Shown piece by piece: positions 57,237 to 64,000 of a DNA stretch of 64,000 nt (within the stretch, counting starts at the first letter, position 1; every line of letters begins with the position of its first letter). The notes under the pieces are model-generated. The model was not told the origin of the DNA, did not search any database, and was given only the letters and a program-made list of their open reading frames with translations. Source of the DNA: Glycomyces sp. NRRL B-16210. Lineage in GTDB: Bacteria > Actinomycetota > Actinomycetes > Mycobacteriales > Micromonosporaceae. The stretch spans positions 62,001 through 126,000 of the forward strand of contig NZ_JOGR01000001.1 of NCBI RefSeq assembly GCF_000719515.1. The letters are read 5' to 3'. Made by a program: the position numbers and the translations under genes.

Positions 57237-58171
57237 GGAGTGGACTTTACGCGAGGACGGCGCCCGATCGCGACCTCACTTTCGAACGCCGAGACCCACC
57301 CGCCGGCGGCGCCCAGCGCCAGCAGCGCCTCCCGTGTCAGCGGCACCGTTTCGGGTTCCCCGGGCTCGGGCGGCCACGAGACGCGCAGCTCACGGGCCTG
57401 CTCGAACCAGTCGGCGAGCGGCTCGGGCCGCTCGGCGTCCAGTACCAGCGGCCCGGTGGAGGCGATCTCCTCGACGAACTCGACCAGGGCCGAGGCGAGT
57501 TCGATCCGGTTGCCCTCGACCATGCCGGTGAACAGCGCGGTCGGGCTGGCCGCGACGCGCGTGCCGTCCCGGAAGGACCCGGCGGCCAGCGCCCGCGAGA
57601 GCGGGTCGTCGGCGACGTGGACGAGCGCGGCCGCGACGAGGTGCTCGAGGTGCGAGATGCGGGCGGCGGCCCGGTCGTGGGAGGCGGCGGTCGCGGGCAC
57701 GACGCGCGCGCCGATCGCGGTCCACAGTTTCGCGACCGTCACCCAGTCGGCGAGCAGGGTGTCCGCTTCGAGGCACAGCACCCAGGTGCGGTCTTGGAAG
57801 AGCCCGGCCTCGGCGGAGGCGAAGCCGGCGGTCTCCTTGCCGGCCATGGGGTGCCCGCCGACGAAGCGGGGGTGGGCCTCGAACGCGAGGGCCGCCTCGG
57901 TCTTGACGGAGGAGACGTCGGTCACCAGCCCGGTGTAGCCGCCGTCGGCGAAGGTCGCGGCGACCGCGGCGAGGTGCCGGTAGGGGGCGGCGGCGACGGC
58001 CAGGTCGGTGTCGAGGAGCGCGGCCGGGTCGGCGGTGACGGGGAAGTGCGCGGCGGCGGCCTCGCGGGTGGCCGGGTCGGGGTCGTGGCCGATCACGGCG
58101 TGGCCGGCTTCGGCGAGCGCGAGTGCGACCGACCCGCCGATGAGGCCCAGCCCGGCGACCGCGATGCGCAT
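57233..58171 (-). CDS. tyrA: Prephenate dehydrogenase
   Basis: 312 aa. Oxidative decarboxylation of prephenate to 4-hydroxyphenylpyruvate in tyrosine synthesis. VAGLGLIGGSVALAL is the NAD(P)-binding glycine loop; TDVSSVKTEA, VGGHPMAGKETAG and SHDRAAARISHLEHLVAAAL are the substrate and dimer signatures. No ACT domain is fused. It overlaps the GroES-like gene by 1 bp (TGATG) and DUF885 by 4 bp. Confidence 0.9.
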   Translation of the reverse strand: MRIAVAGLGLIGGSVALALAEAGHAVIGHDPDPATREAAAAHFPVTADPAALLDTDLAVAAAPYRHLAAVAATFADGGYTGLVTDVSSVKTEAALAFEAHPRFVGGHPMAGKETAGFASAEAGLFQDRTWVLCLEADTLLADWVTVAKLWTAIGARVVPATAASHDRAAARISHLEHLVAAALVHVADDPLSRALAAGSFRDGTRVAASPTALFTGMVEGNRIELASALVEFVEEIASTGPLVLDAERPEPLADWFEQARELRVSWPPEPGEPETVPLTREALLALGAAGGWVSAFESEVAIGRRPRVKSTP

Positions 58172-58509
58172 CAGAGGTAGAGCCCGGTGCCGTCGTCGTC
58201 GACGCGTTTGGCGGCGACGGCGTGGATGTCGCGTTCGCGCAGGAGGATGAAGGTGCGGCCCTGCATGTCGACTTCGGCTTTGTCGTCGGGGTCGAACAGG
58301 ACGCGGTCCCCGGCTTCGACCGAGCGCACGAGCGGGCCGACGCCGACGGCTTCGGCCCAGTGGAGGCGGCGGCCGACCGAGGCGGTGGCGGGGATGACGA
58401 TGCCGGCGGCGGAGCGGCGTTCGGAGTCGGCGTCCTCGCGGACGAGGAGGCGGTCGTGCAGCAGCCGGACCGGCAGGCCGGATGTGGCGTCCAACGGAGT
58501 ATCGGTCAC
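58171..58509 (-). CDS. GroES-like co-chaperonin paralogue
   Basis: 112 aa from GTG at 58509. LLHDRLLVREDADSERRSAA, GIVIP, VGVGPLVRSVEAGDRVLF and FILLRERDIHAV follow the GroES beta-barrel order. The mobile loop is SERRSAAGIVIP rather than the canonical TxxGI(V/L). It is uncoupled from groEL and heads a tyrA operon, so it is likely a divergent paralogue and not the main GroES. Confidence 0.75.
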   Translation of the reverse strand: MTDTPLDATSGLPVRLLHDRLLVREDADSERRSAAGIVIPATASVGRRLHWAEAVGVGPLVRSVEAGDRVLFDPDDKAEVDMQGRTFILLRERDIHAVAAKRVDDDGTGLYL

Positions 58510-58547
58510 AACAGCCCAGCCTACCGCCCGGCGAGGGTCCGGCCCCC

Positions 58548-58607
58548 GGGGTCGGGTGTGTCCGATCGCTGGGACCCCCGTTTCAACAATGGCGCGAGGG
58601 TCCGACA
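58548..58607 (+). repeat. Dispersed intergenic repeat, copy D
   Basis: GGTCGGGTGTGTCCGAT...GGGACCCCCGTTTCAACAAT...GAGGGTCCGACA. Its reverse complement aligns with copies A and B. GGACCC/GGGTCC arms can pair around the TTTCAACAA core. Confidence 0.7.
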
Positions 58608-58624
58608 GTGTCATCGCCGTACGC

Positions 58625-58688
58625 ACCCCGCGGCCGGGTGTGTCGATTCGCGGTGCCCTTACACAAGGGTGACGCGCGGGTGCGACAT
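58625..58688 (+). repeat. Dispersed intergenic repeat, copy E
   Basis: GGCCGGGTGTGTCGATTCG...GTGCCCTTACACAAGGGTG...GGGTGCGACAT. Same plan as copy D with a diverged core (TTACACAA). Confidence 0.65.
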
Positions 58689-58737
58689 TCGGTGGTCCGC
58701 GCCGGTTCGGGGCGGCCTGCGATGGGTATGCCTTCCG

Positions 58738-58803
58738 CTCCCCGGGGTCGGGAGTGTCGCGTTCCGGGCCCCTTCAACAAGGGTGCACCAGGGGTCCGAC
58801 ATG
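58738..58803 (+). repeat. Dispersed intergenic repeat, copy F
   Basis: GGGGTCGGGAGTGTCGCGTTCC...GGCCCCTTCAACAAGGGTG...AGGGGTCCGACATG. Arms CCCCT/AGGGG flank the conserved core TTCAACAA. Confidence 0.7.
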
Positions 58804-58947
58804 CCCCGGCCGCCGCTTTCGGCCCTCCGATCCAGCCTCCCGGTACCGCCTGCCGGTCCCGTCTCGGTGGTGCTGGCTGGATGGGGCCGGTCGCACCGAG
58901 CCGGTACGGTACGTGGTGACGTTGCACCCGCGTCTTTTGGAGAGACC

Positions 58948-60342
58948 GTGAGCCGATTCCGCCGCACCACCGCCCGTGCCAGACAACTGTGGATCGGTAT
59001 GCGCCTCAACCCCGTCGCCGAGCGGGCCCTGGCCGGCCGCGCCGCGGTCGTCATCGAGGCCGAGCCGGAGATCCCCGGCGCCGCCGGCGGCGGAGGCGGC
59101 CTGCCCCCGGAGCTCGACGAGGCCGGCGCCGGCGACAACCCCGAGCGCCGCTACGTCCCCGTCGGCCTCGCGGTCGGCGCGGCCTGGTCCTGGCGGATGC
59201 TCATCATCGGCGCCGCCGTCGCCGTGGTCCTGTACCTGCTCAGCCAGGTCACCATGGTCGTCATCCCGGTCGTCATCTCCTTCCTCCTCGCCGCCATGCT
59301 CCAGCCGCTCGCGGCCTGGCTGATCCGCCACGGCTGGAACAAGTCCCTCGCCTCGATCCTGGTGCTCATCGCCGGCCTCGCCGCCGTCTCGGCGGTCATC
59401 ACCTTCGTGATCCAGCAGTTCATCGCGGGCATCCCCGACTTCTACGACTCGATCCTCACCGGCCTCAAGGACGCCCAGGCCTGGCTCGAGTCCGGGCCGT
59501 GGGGCCTGGACGGCGCGCAGATAGCCGACTTCCTCGCAGGCATCCAGGGCAACATCACCAACTGGTACAACGACAACCAGGAGACGATCCTCCAGACCGG
59601 CCTCGACGTCGCCGGCTCGACCGCCTCGGGCCTGGGCAACTTCGTCACCGGCCTGTTCCTGGTCCTGTTCACCACCTACTTCTTCATCCGCGACGGCCGC
59701 AAGATCTGGAGCTTCCTCACCGGGATGCTGCCCCGCCCGGCCACCGCGTCGCTGCACTACGCCGGCAGCGCCGGCTGGTCGACCCTCGTCCAGTACATGC
59801 GGATGGTCGTGGTCGTCGCCGCGGTCGACGCGATCTTCATCGGCTTCGGCCTGTGGGTGCTGAACGTGCCGCTGTGGCTGCCGCTGACGACGCTGATCTT
59901 CCTGGGCGCGTTCATCCCGATCATCGGTGCCACGGTCTCGGGCATCGTCGCCGTCGTCGTCGCCCTCGTCGGCACCGAGAACGGCCTGGTCACCGCGCTC
60001 ATCGTCCTCGGCATCGTCCTCCTCGTCCAGCAGCTCGAGTCGAACCTGTTGCAGCCGTACCTGATGAGCCGCGCCGTGAAGCTCCACCCGCTGGCGATCG
60101 TCCTCGGCGTCACTGCGGGCGGCTTCGTGTGGGGCATCATCGGCGCGCTCGTCGCCGTCCCGCTCCTGGCCGTCCTCAACGGCACCGTCCGCGCCCTCAA
60201 CCGCTTCCGCACCGCCCGCCGCCAGGCCGAGGCCCGCGGGCTCGACGCCGAGGCCGCCGCGGACGCGGCCGCCAACGGCGAGGCCGACGACATCGTCGAA
60301 GGCGGATCCGACGCGGGCGAGCAGGCGGCCCAGGAGGCATGA
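58948..60342 (+). CDS. AI-2E family transporter
   Basis: 464 aa; GTG with GGAG 5 bases upstream, although the frame is open further left. About eight transmembrane helices in the family order, including VVIPVVISFLLAAMLQPL, FTTYFFIRDGRKIW, GAFIPIIGATVSGI and QQLESNLLQPYLMSR. The name comes from TqsA/YdgG; many members are instead Na+/H+ or unknown exporters. The C-terminal 45 residues are Ala/Asp/Glu-rich. The stop overlaps the DinG-like start (ATGA). Confidence 0.88.
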   Translation: MSRFRRTTARARQLWIGMRLNPVAERALAGRAAVVIEAEPEIPGAAGGGGGLPPELDEAGAGDNPERRYVPVGLAVGAAWSWRMLIIGAAVAVVLYLLSQVTMVVIPVVISFLLAAMLQPLAAWLIRHGWNKSLASILVLIAGLAAVSAVITFVIQQFIAGIPDFYDSILTGLKDAQAWLESGPWGLDGAQIADFLAGIQGNITNWYNDNQETILQTGLDVAGSTASGLGNFVTGLFLVLFTTYFFIRDGRKIWSFLTGMLPRPATASLHYAGSAGWSTLVQYMRMVVVVAAVDAIFIGFGLWVLNVPLWLPLTTLIFLGAFIPIIGATVSGIVAVVVALVGTENGLVTALIVLGIVLLVQQLESNLLQPYLMSRAVKLHPLAIVLGVTAGGFVWGIIGALVAVPLLAVLNGTVRALNRFRTARRQAEARGLDAEAAADAAANGEADDIVEGGSDAGEQAAQEA

Positions 60343-62282
60343 GCGCCGAGACCGAAGCCCTCGCGATCCTCGACGCCGCCGTCGCGGCCACCCCGCACGG
60401 CCAGGCCCGCGAGGGCCAGCGCCAGATGTGCGCGGCCGTCGCCGAAGCCGTCGACTCCGGCAAGCACCTGCTCGTGCAGGCCGGGACCGGCACCGGCAAG
60501 TCCCTCGCGTACCTGTGCGCGGCGCTCGCAGCCGGCAAGCCCGTGGTCGTCTCGACCGCGACGCTCGCCCTCCAGCACCAGCTCGTGGCCGTGGACCTGC
60601 CGCGCCTGGTCGAGGCCGTCGCGCCGCTGCTGGGCCGCACGCCCACGTTCGCGCTCCTCAAGGGCCGCCACAACTACGTGTGCAAGCGCAAGATCGCCGG
60701 TGAGGAGGACGAGGACGAGGGCACCCTCGAAGGCACCGAGACGCTCAAGTGGGCCGGGCAGCAGGCGAGCTTCGCCAAGCAGGTCCAGCGCCTGTTCGAC
60801 TGGGCGAACGACACCGACACCGGCGACCGCGACGACCTCGACCCGGGCGTGAGCGACCGCGCCTGGAAGCAGGCCTCCACCTCCTCGGCCGAGTGCCCCG
60901 GCGCGAAGGACTGCGCGCAGGGCCCGGACTGCTTCGCCGAGTGGGCCCGCGCCCGCGCGCACGAGGCCGACATCGTCGTCACTAACCACGCGCTGCTGTC
61001 GATCGACATGATGAACGAGCGCAGCGTCCTGCCCGAGCACGCGGTGCTCATCGTCGACGAGGCGCACGAGCTGGTCGACCGGGTCACCTCGGCCGCCCGT
61101 GCCGAGCTCCACCCGGCCCGGCTGCGCTGGCTCGCGCAGCGCGGCAGGCGCCTCATCGACGCCGAGGTGGCCGACCAGATCCGCGAGGCCGCCGACGCGC
61201 TGGAGAACGCCTTGAACGCGGTGGGGGAGCGGCGCTTCCCCGACGAGCTCCCGGCCCCGCTGGTGGAGTCGCTGCATCTGATCAACGCGGCGTGCGTGAA
61301 GGCCACCACGGTGATGTCCGCACTCGATGACGCGACGAAGAAGCAGCTCAGCGCCCAGCAGCTCAAGGCGGGCCTGGTCGAGATGGTGGAGACGGCCGGG
61401 CGCTGCGCCGGTCCCGCCGGCGACGACGTGATCTGGTCGGAGCCGAACGGCCCGCAGCTGGTCGCCGCGCCGCTGTCGGTCGGCGGCCTGCTCTCGGCGA
61501 TGCTGTACGAGGACCGCACCGTCATCGCCGCCTCGGCGACGCTGACCCTCGGCGGCCGCTTCGACATCGTCGCCCGAAACCTCGGTCTGCCCGCCGACGG
61601 GCACGGCTGGACCTCGCTGGACGTGGGCTCCCCGTTCGACTACCGCAAGCAGGGCATCCTCTACGTCGCCGCGCGGCTGCCGCGCCCGACCGCCTCGGGC
61701 CTGTCGGCCGAGTCGGGCAAGGAGCTGCTGCGACTGGTCGAGGCGAGCCGGGGCGCGACGCTCGGCCTGTTCTCGTCCAAGCGGGCCGCCGAGGCCGCCG
61801 CCGAGCTGCTGCGCGCCCAGACCGACTACGACATCCTCCTGCAAGGCGAGGAGACCCTCGGGAGCCTCGTCAAGCGCTTCAAGGAGGAGGAGTCGACCTG
61901 CCTGCTGGGCGTCATGAGCCTCTGGCAGGGCGTGGACGTGCCGGGCATGACCTGCCGCCTGGTCGTGGTCGACCGCATCCCGTTCCCGCGTCCGACCGAG
62001 CCGCTGACGGCCGCGCGGTCCGAGGCCGCCGACGCGGCGGGCCGCTCGGGCTTCACCGAGGTGTCGGTCCCGGCCGCGGCGATCCGGCTCGCGCAGGGGG
62101 CCGGGCGCCTCATCCGCCGCACCACCGACCGCGGCGTGGTCGCGATCCTCGACTCCCGGCTGGCGACGAGCCGCTCGTACGGGAAGTTCCTGCGCGATTC
62201 GCTGCCGCCGTTCTGGTACACCGACAAGTCCGACTCGGTCGCCGGCGCGCTCGAGCGCCTCGCCGAGGGCGCCGCGAAGTAG
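60339..62282 (+). CDS. DinG/XPD-like Fe-S ATP-dependent DNA helicase
   Basis: 647 aa. AGTGTGKSLAYL (Walker A), four cysteines in the Fe-S position (YVCKRK near 114; ECPGAKDC and DCFAEW near 186-198), VTNHALL, VDEAHELVD (DEAH), ASATLTLGG, GVMSLWQGVDVPG and RLAQGAGRLIRR. It unwinds DNA with 5'-3' polarity in repair and R-loop removal. AGGAGG lies directly ahead of the ATG, which overlaps the transporter stop. Confidence 0.9.
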   Translation: MSAETEALAILDAAVAATPHGQAREGQRQMCAAVAEAVDSGKHLLVQAGTGTGKSLAYLCAALAAGKPVVVSTATLALQHQLVAVDLPRLVEAVAPLLGRTPTFALLKGRHNYVCKRKIAGEEDEDEGTLEGTETLKWAGQQASFAKQVQRLFDWANDTDTGDRDDLDPGVSDRAWKQASTSSAECPGAKDCAQGPDCFAEWARARAHEADIVVTNHALLSIDMMNERSVLPEHAVLIVDEAHELVDRVTSAARAELHPARLRWLAQRGRRLIDAEVADQIREAADALENALNAVGERRFPDELPAPLVESLHLINAACVKATTVMSALDDATKKQLSAQQLKAGLVEMVETAGRCAGPAGDDVIWSEPNGPQLVAAPLSVGGLLSAMLYEDRTVIAASATLTLGGRFDIVARNLGLPADGHGWTSLDVGSPFDYRKQGILYVAARLPRPTASGLSAESGKELLRLVEASRGATLGLFSSKRAAEAAAELLRAQTDYDILLQGEETLGSLVKRFKEEESTCLLGVMSLWQGVDVPGMTCRLVVVDRIPFPRPTEPLTAARSEAADAAGRSGFTEVSVPAAAIRLAQGAGRLIRRTTDRGVVAILDSRLATSRSYGKFLRDSLPPFWYTDKSDSVAGALERLAEGAAK

Positions 62283-62440
62283 CGCCCGCGCGGGCGGCGC
62301 CGGCTCGGCGGGATCGGGGAATTCACAGAATGGACGGTTCCCACGGGCCGGTGCGGGTACGCCCCGGTGACGGTGGAGTGGGGCGTCCTGCGGGCTGACC
62401 AGTGCGCTTTCAATGCGTCGCGGACGCCCTCGCGATCAAA
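62283..62440. other. Intergenic region after the helicase
   Basis: Begins right at the stop codon with the 14-bp palindrome CGCCCGCGCGGGCG (62283-62296), probably a terminator. Otherwise no gene or RNA is seen. Confidence 0.4.
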
Positions 62441-62469
62441 GGTGAACAAAAGATGAATTCAAGTGAAAC
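62441..62469 (-). promoter_or_regulatory. PHO-box-like direct-repeat array
   Basis: GGTGAAC-aaaa-GATGAAT-tcaa-GTGAAAC: three 7-mers spaced exactly 11 bp apart. In reverse they read GTTTCAC, ATTCATC, GTTCACC, matching the Streptomyces PhoP direct-repeat unit. Located 170 bp upstream of the phosphate operon. Confidence 0.65.
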
Positions 62470-62596
62470 CTTTGCATAACCCCAGCTAGGAGCGGTTTCG
62501 TGGATTCTCACACAGGCGACTTCACAAGCTTGTCTCGCGTTCATCTGGATGTTAACTTCGCGGAGACGAATTCCACCCGTCCACTGGGCCGATCGG

Positions 62597-62602
62597 TACA
62601 GT
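62597..62602 (+). promoter_or_regulatory. -10-like hexamer of the phosphate operon
   Basis: TACAGT, about 37 bases before the DUF47 start; a transcript beginning near 62609 would carry the GAGGTG ribosome binding site. The -35 is unclear, in keeping with an activator-dependent promoter. Confidence 0.4.
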
Positions 62603-62638
62603 GAGGACAGACCGACGACCGAAAGACCGAGGTGCCCA

Positions 62639-63268
62639 GTGCGATTCTCGTTGAAACCCCAAGAAGGCGCGTTCTACGCCTTCTTCACCGAGGCGGCGGG
62701 GAACATCAAACGCGGCGTCACGATCCTCTCGGAGCTGGGCGAGGACAAGCCGGACTTCCAGTCGATCTCCGAGCGCCTCGTCGACGTCGAGCACGACAAC
62801 GACCACCTCACCCACCGGCTGTTCAACAAGATCAACTCCACCTTCGTCACGCCGATGGACCGCAACGACATGCACGAACTCGCCGGCAAGCTCGACGACG
62901 TGCTCGACCACGTCGAGGCCGCCGCCAACCTCGTCTACCTCTACGGCCTCTCCGAGCTTCCGGCCATCCCGCGAGAGATGATCGAGCAGATCACCGTCCT
63001 CGACGCCCAGGCCGACCTCCTCGACGCCTACATGCCCAAGCTCAAAGGACTCAACCCCTCCATGAAGGAGTACTGGGTCGAGTGCAATCGCCTCGAGAAC
63101 GACGGCGACCGCGCCTACCGGATGCTGCTGGTGCGCCTGTACTCCGGCGAGTACGAGACCCTGACGGTCATGAAGCTCAAAGAGGTCGCCGACGAGCTGG
63201 AAGCCGCCTGTGACTCCTTCGAGCACGTGAGCAACGCGATCGAGACCGTGTACGTCAAGGAATCCTGA
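62639..63268 (+). CDS. DUF47 PhoU-like Pit accessory protein
   Basis: 209 aa; GTG with GAGGTG 4 bases upstream. All-helical PhoU-like protein: FYAFFTEAAGNIKRGVTIL, DVEHDNDHLTHRLFNKIN, and FVTPMDRNDMHELAGKLDDV with its metal-binding acidic/His residues. DUF47 proteins regulate or assist PiT transporters encoded next to them; pitA-like follows one base after the stop. Confidence 0.9.
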   Translation: MRFSLKPQEGAFYAFFTEAAGNIKRGVTILSELGEDKPDFQSISERLVDVEHDNDHLTHRLFNKINSTFVTPMDRNDMHELAGKLDDVLDHVEAAANLVYLYGLSELPAIPREMIEQITVLDAQADLLDAYMPKLKGLNPSMKEYWVECNRLENDGDRAYRMLLVRLYSGEYETLTVMKLKEVADELEAACDSFEHVSNAIETVYVKES

Positions 63269-63269
63269 C

Positions 63270-64000
63270 GTGGACGCCAACCTCATAGCGGTGGTCGTGG
63301 CAATCGCCGCGGCCCTTATGTTCGCCTACACCAACGGCTTCCACGACTCCGCCAACGCCATCGCCACCTCCATCTCGACCCGGGCGCTCAAGCCCCGGAC
63401 CGCGCTGGCGATGGCCGCGATCGGCAACTTCATCGGCGCCCACCTCGGTGCGGCCGTCGCCAAGACCGTCGCCGACGGCCTGGTGAGCCTCCCGGTCTCC
63501 ATGACCGGCCTCATCATCGTCATCGCCGGCGTCTGCGGCTCCATCGGCTGGAACTACATCGCCTGGTACTTCGGCTGGCCCATCTCGGCCTCCCACTCCC
63601 TGTTCGGCGGCGTCGCCGGAGCGACCCTCGCCGCGAGCTGGTTCGTCGGCGGCGCCGAGGTCATCTGGATGGGCTTCCTCACCAAGGTCGCCCTCCCCAC
63701 CGTCATCTCCCCGCTGGTCGGCTTCGCGTGCGGCTTCCTGGCGATGCTCGCGGTCTACTGGATCTTCCGCAAAGGCCGGCCCGACCGGCTCAACCGCGGC
63801 TTCCGCCACGCCCAGACCGTCTCGGCCGCCGCCATGGCCGTCGGCCACGGCATGCAGGACGCCGCCAAGACCATGGGCATCATCGTCCTCGCCCTCTACG
63901 TCGGCGGCTACCAGGACAGCGCCACCGACATCCCCCAGTGGGTCTACTTCGCCGCCGCCGGCGCGCTCGCCCTCGGCACCTACCAGGGCGGCTGGCGGAT
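63270..64000 (+). CDS. PiT-family inorganic phosphate transporter (3' end outside window)
   Basis: 243 codons visible; continues past the right edge. GTG starts one base after the DUF47 stop. The first PiT signature FAYTNGFHDSANAIATSIST is near residue 14 and the second, GHGMQDAAKTMGIIV, near 193, with six or so membrane helices between. It is a low-affinity, H+ or Na+ driven phosphate uptake protein. Likely PhoP-controlled through the array at 62441. Confidence 0.92.
   Translation, partial: MDANLIAVVVAIAAALMFAYTNGFHDSANAIATSISTRALKPRTALAMAAIGNFIGAHLGAAVAKTVADGLVSLPVSMTGLIIVIAGVCGSIGWNYIAWYFGWPISASHSLFGGVAGATLAASWFVGGAEVIWMGFLTKVALPTVISPLVGFACGFLAMLAVYWIFRKGRPDRLNRGFRHAQTVSAAAMAVGHGMQDAAKTMGIIVLALYVGGYQDSATDIPQWVYFAAAGALALGTYQGGWR

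Noticed and set aside
59757..61844. 695-codon minus-strand frame opposite the transporter and helicase
   Set aside because: Both plus-strand genes have complete family motifs; the antisense product has none.

Overview
The window is about 64 kb of high-GC actinobacterial chromosome. GTG and TTG starts are frequent, several genes appear leaderless, and there is an HspR-type (HAIR) operator, a PHO-box-like array, and an Scr1/DUF397 regulator cluster. Together these point to a mycelial actinomycete. I cannot fix the genus; a Glycomyces-like lineage would only be a guess.

Left flank (1-14.1 kb), ordinary chromosome: a BRCT-like acidic protein, ClpB under a HAIR operator, a cluster of secreted proteins (Tat-exported protein, M15-like peptidase with a peptidoglycan-binding domain, lipoprotein), MOSC and DUF4291 proteins, an SNF2 helicase with a helix-hairpin-helix, two membrane proteins and a membrane-anchored L7/L12-C-terminal-like protein.

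Centre (14.135-53.064 kb): a genomic island of about 38.9 kb that appears to be integrated at the 3' end of tRNA-Arg(ACG). A 10-bp direct repeat, TTGGCGCGCC, lies at both ends. The right copy is the CCA end of the intact tRNA, next to a large serine recombinase. The left copy sits beside a terminator that looks like the tRNA's original one. The cargo is a dense defence island: AIPR protein; a PD-(D/E)xK-like nuclease with a SeqA-N/RAMA/alkyltransferase-like reader; the TcmP/DUF5131 pair; an interrupted SWIM protein; an Scr1/DUF397 cluster; a soluble Ser/Thr kinase; an expanded type I restriction operon (degenerate methylase-like gene, hsdM, hsdS, AAA ATPase, DUF4276, hsdR); an OLD nuclease; and a 971-aa protein translationally coupled to a DUF1998 helicase (Druantia-III-like layout). 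A mobility module follows: iteron-like region, TraG-like ATPase, replication-relaxation protein and integrase. Both the ATPase and the replication-relaxation gene carry single-base frameshifts.

Right flank (53.1-64 kb), ordinary chromosome: a hypothetical protein, an AlkZ-like glycosylase, DUF885 peptidase-TyrA-GroES-like overlapping operon, AI-2E transporter with a DinG-like helicase, and a DUF47/PiT phosphate operon behind a PHO-box-like array. A dispersed intergenic repeat of about 60-70 bp, with a TTCAACAA-containing core, occurs in both flanks (4.1, 55.4 and 58.5-58.8 kb); I did not see it inside the island.

The most novel-looking units are the SeqA-N/RAMA/ATL + nuclease pair, the type I operon led by a methylase-like protein lacking the NPPF motif, and the 971-aa/DUF1998-helicase pair.
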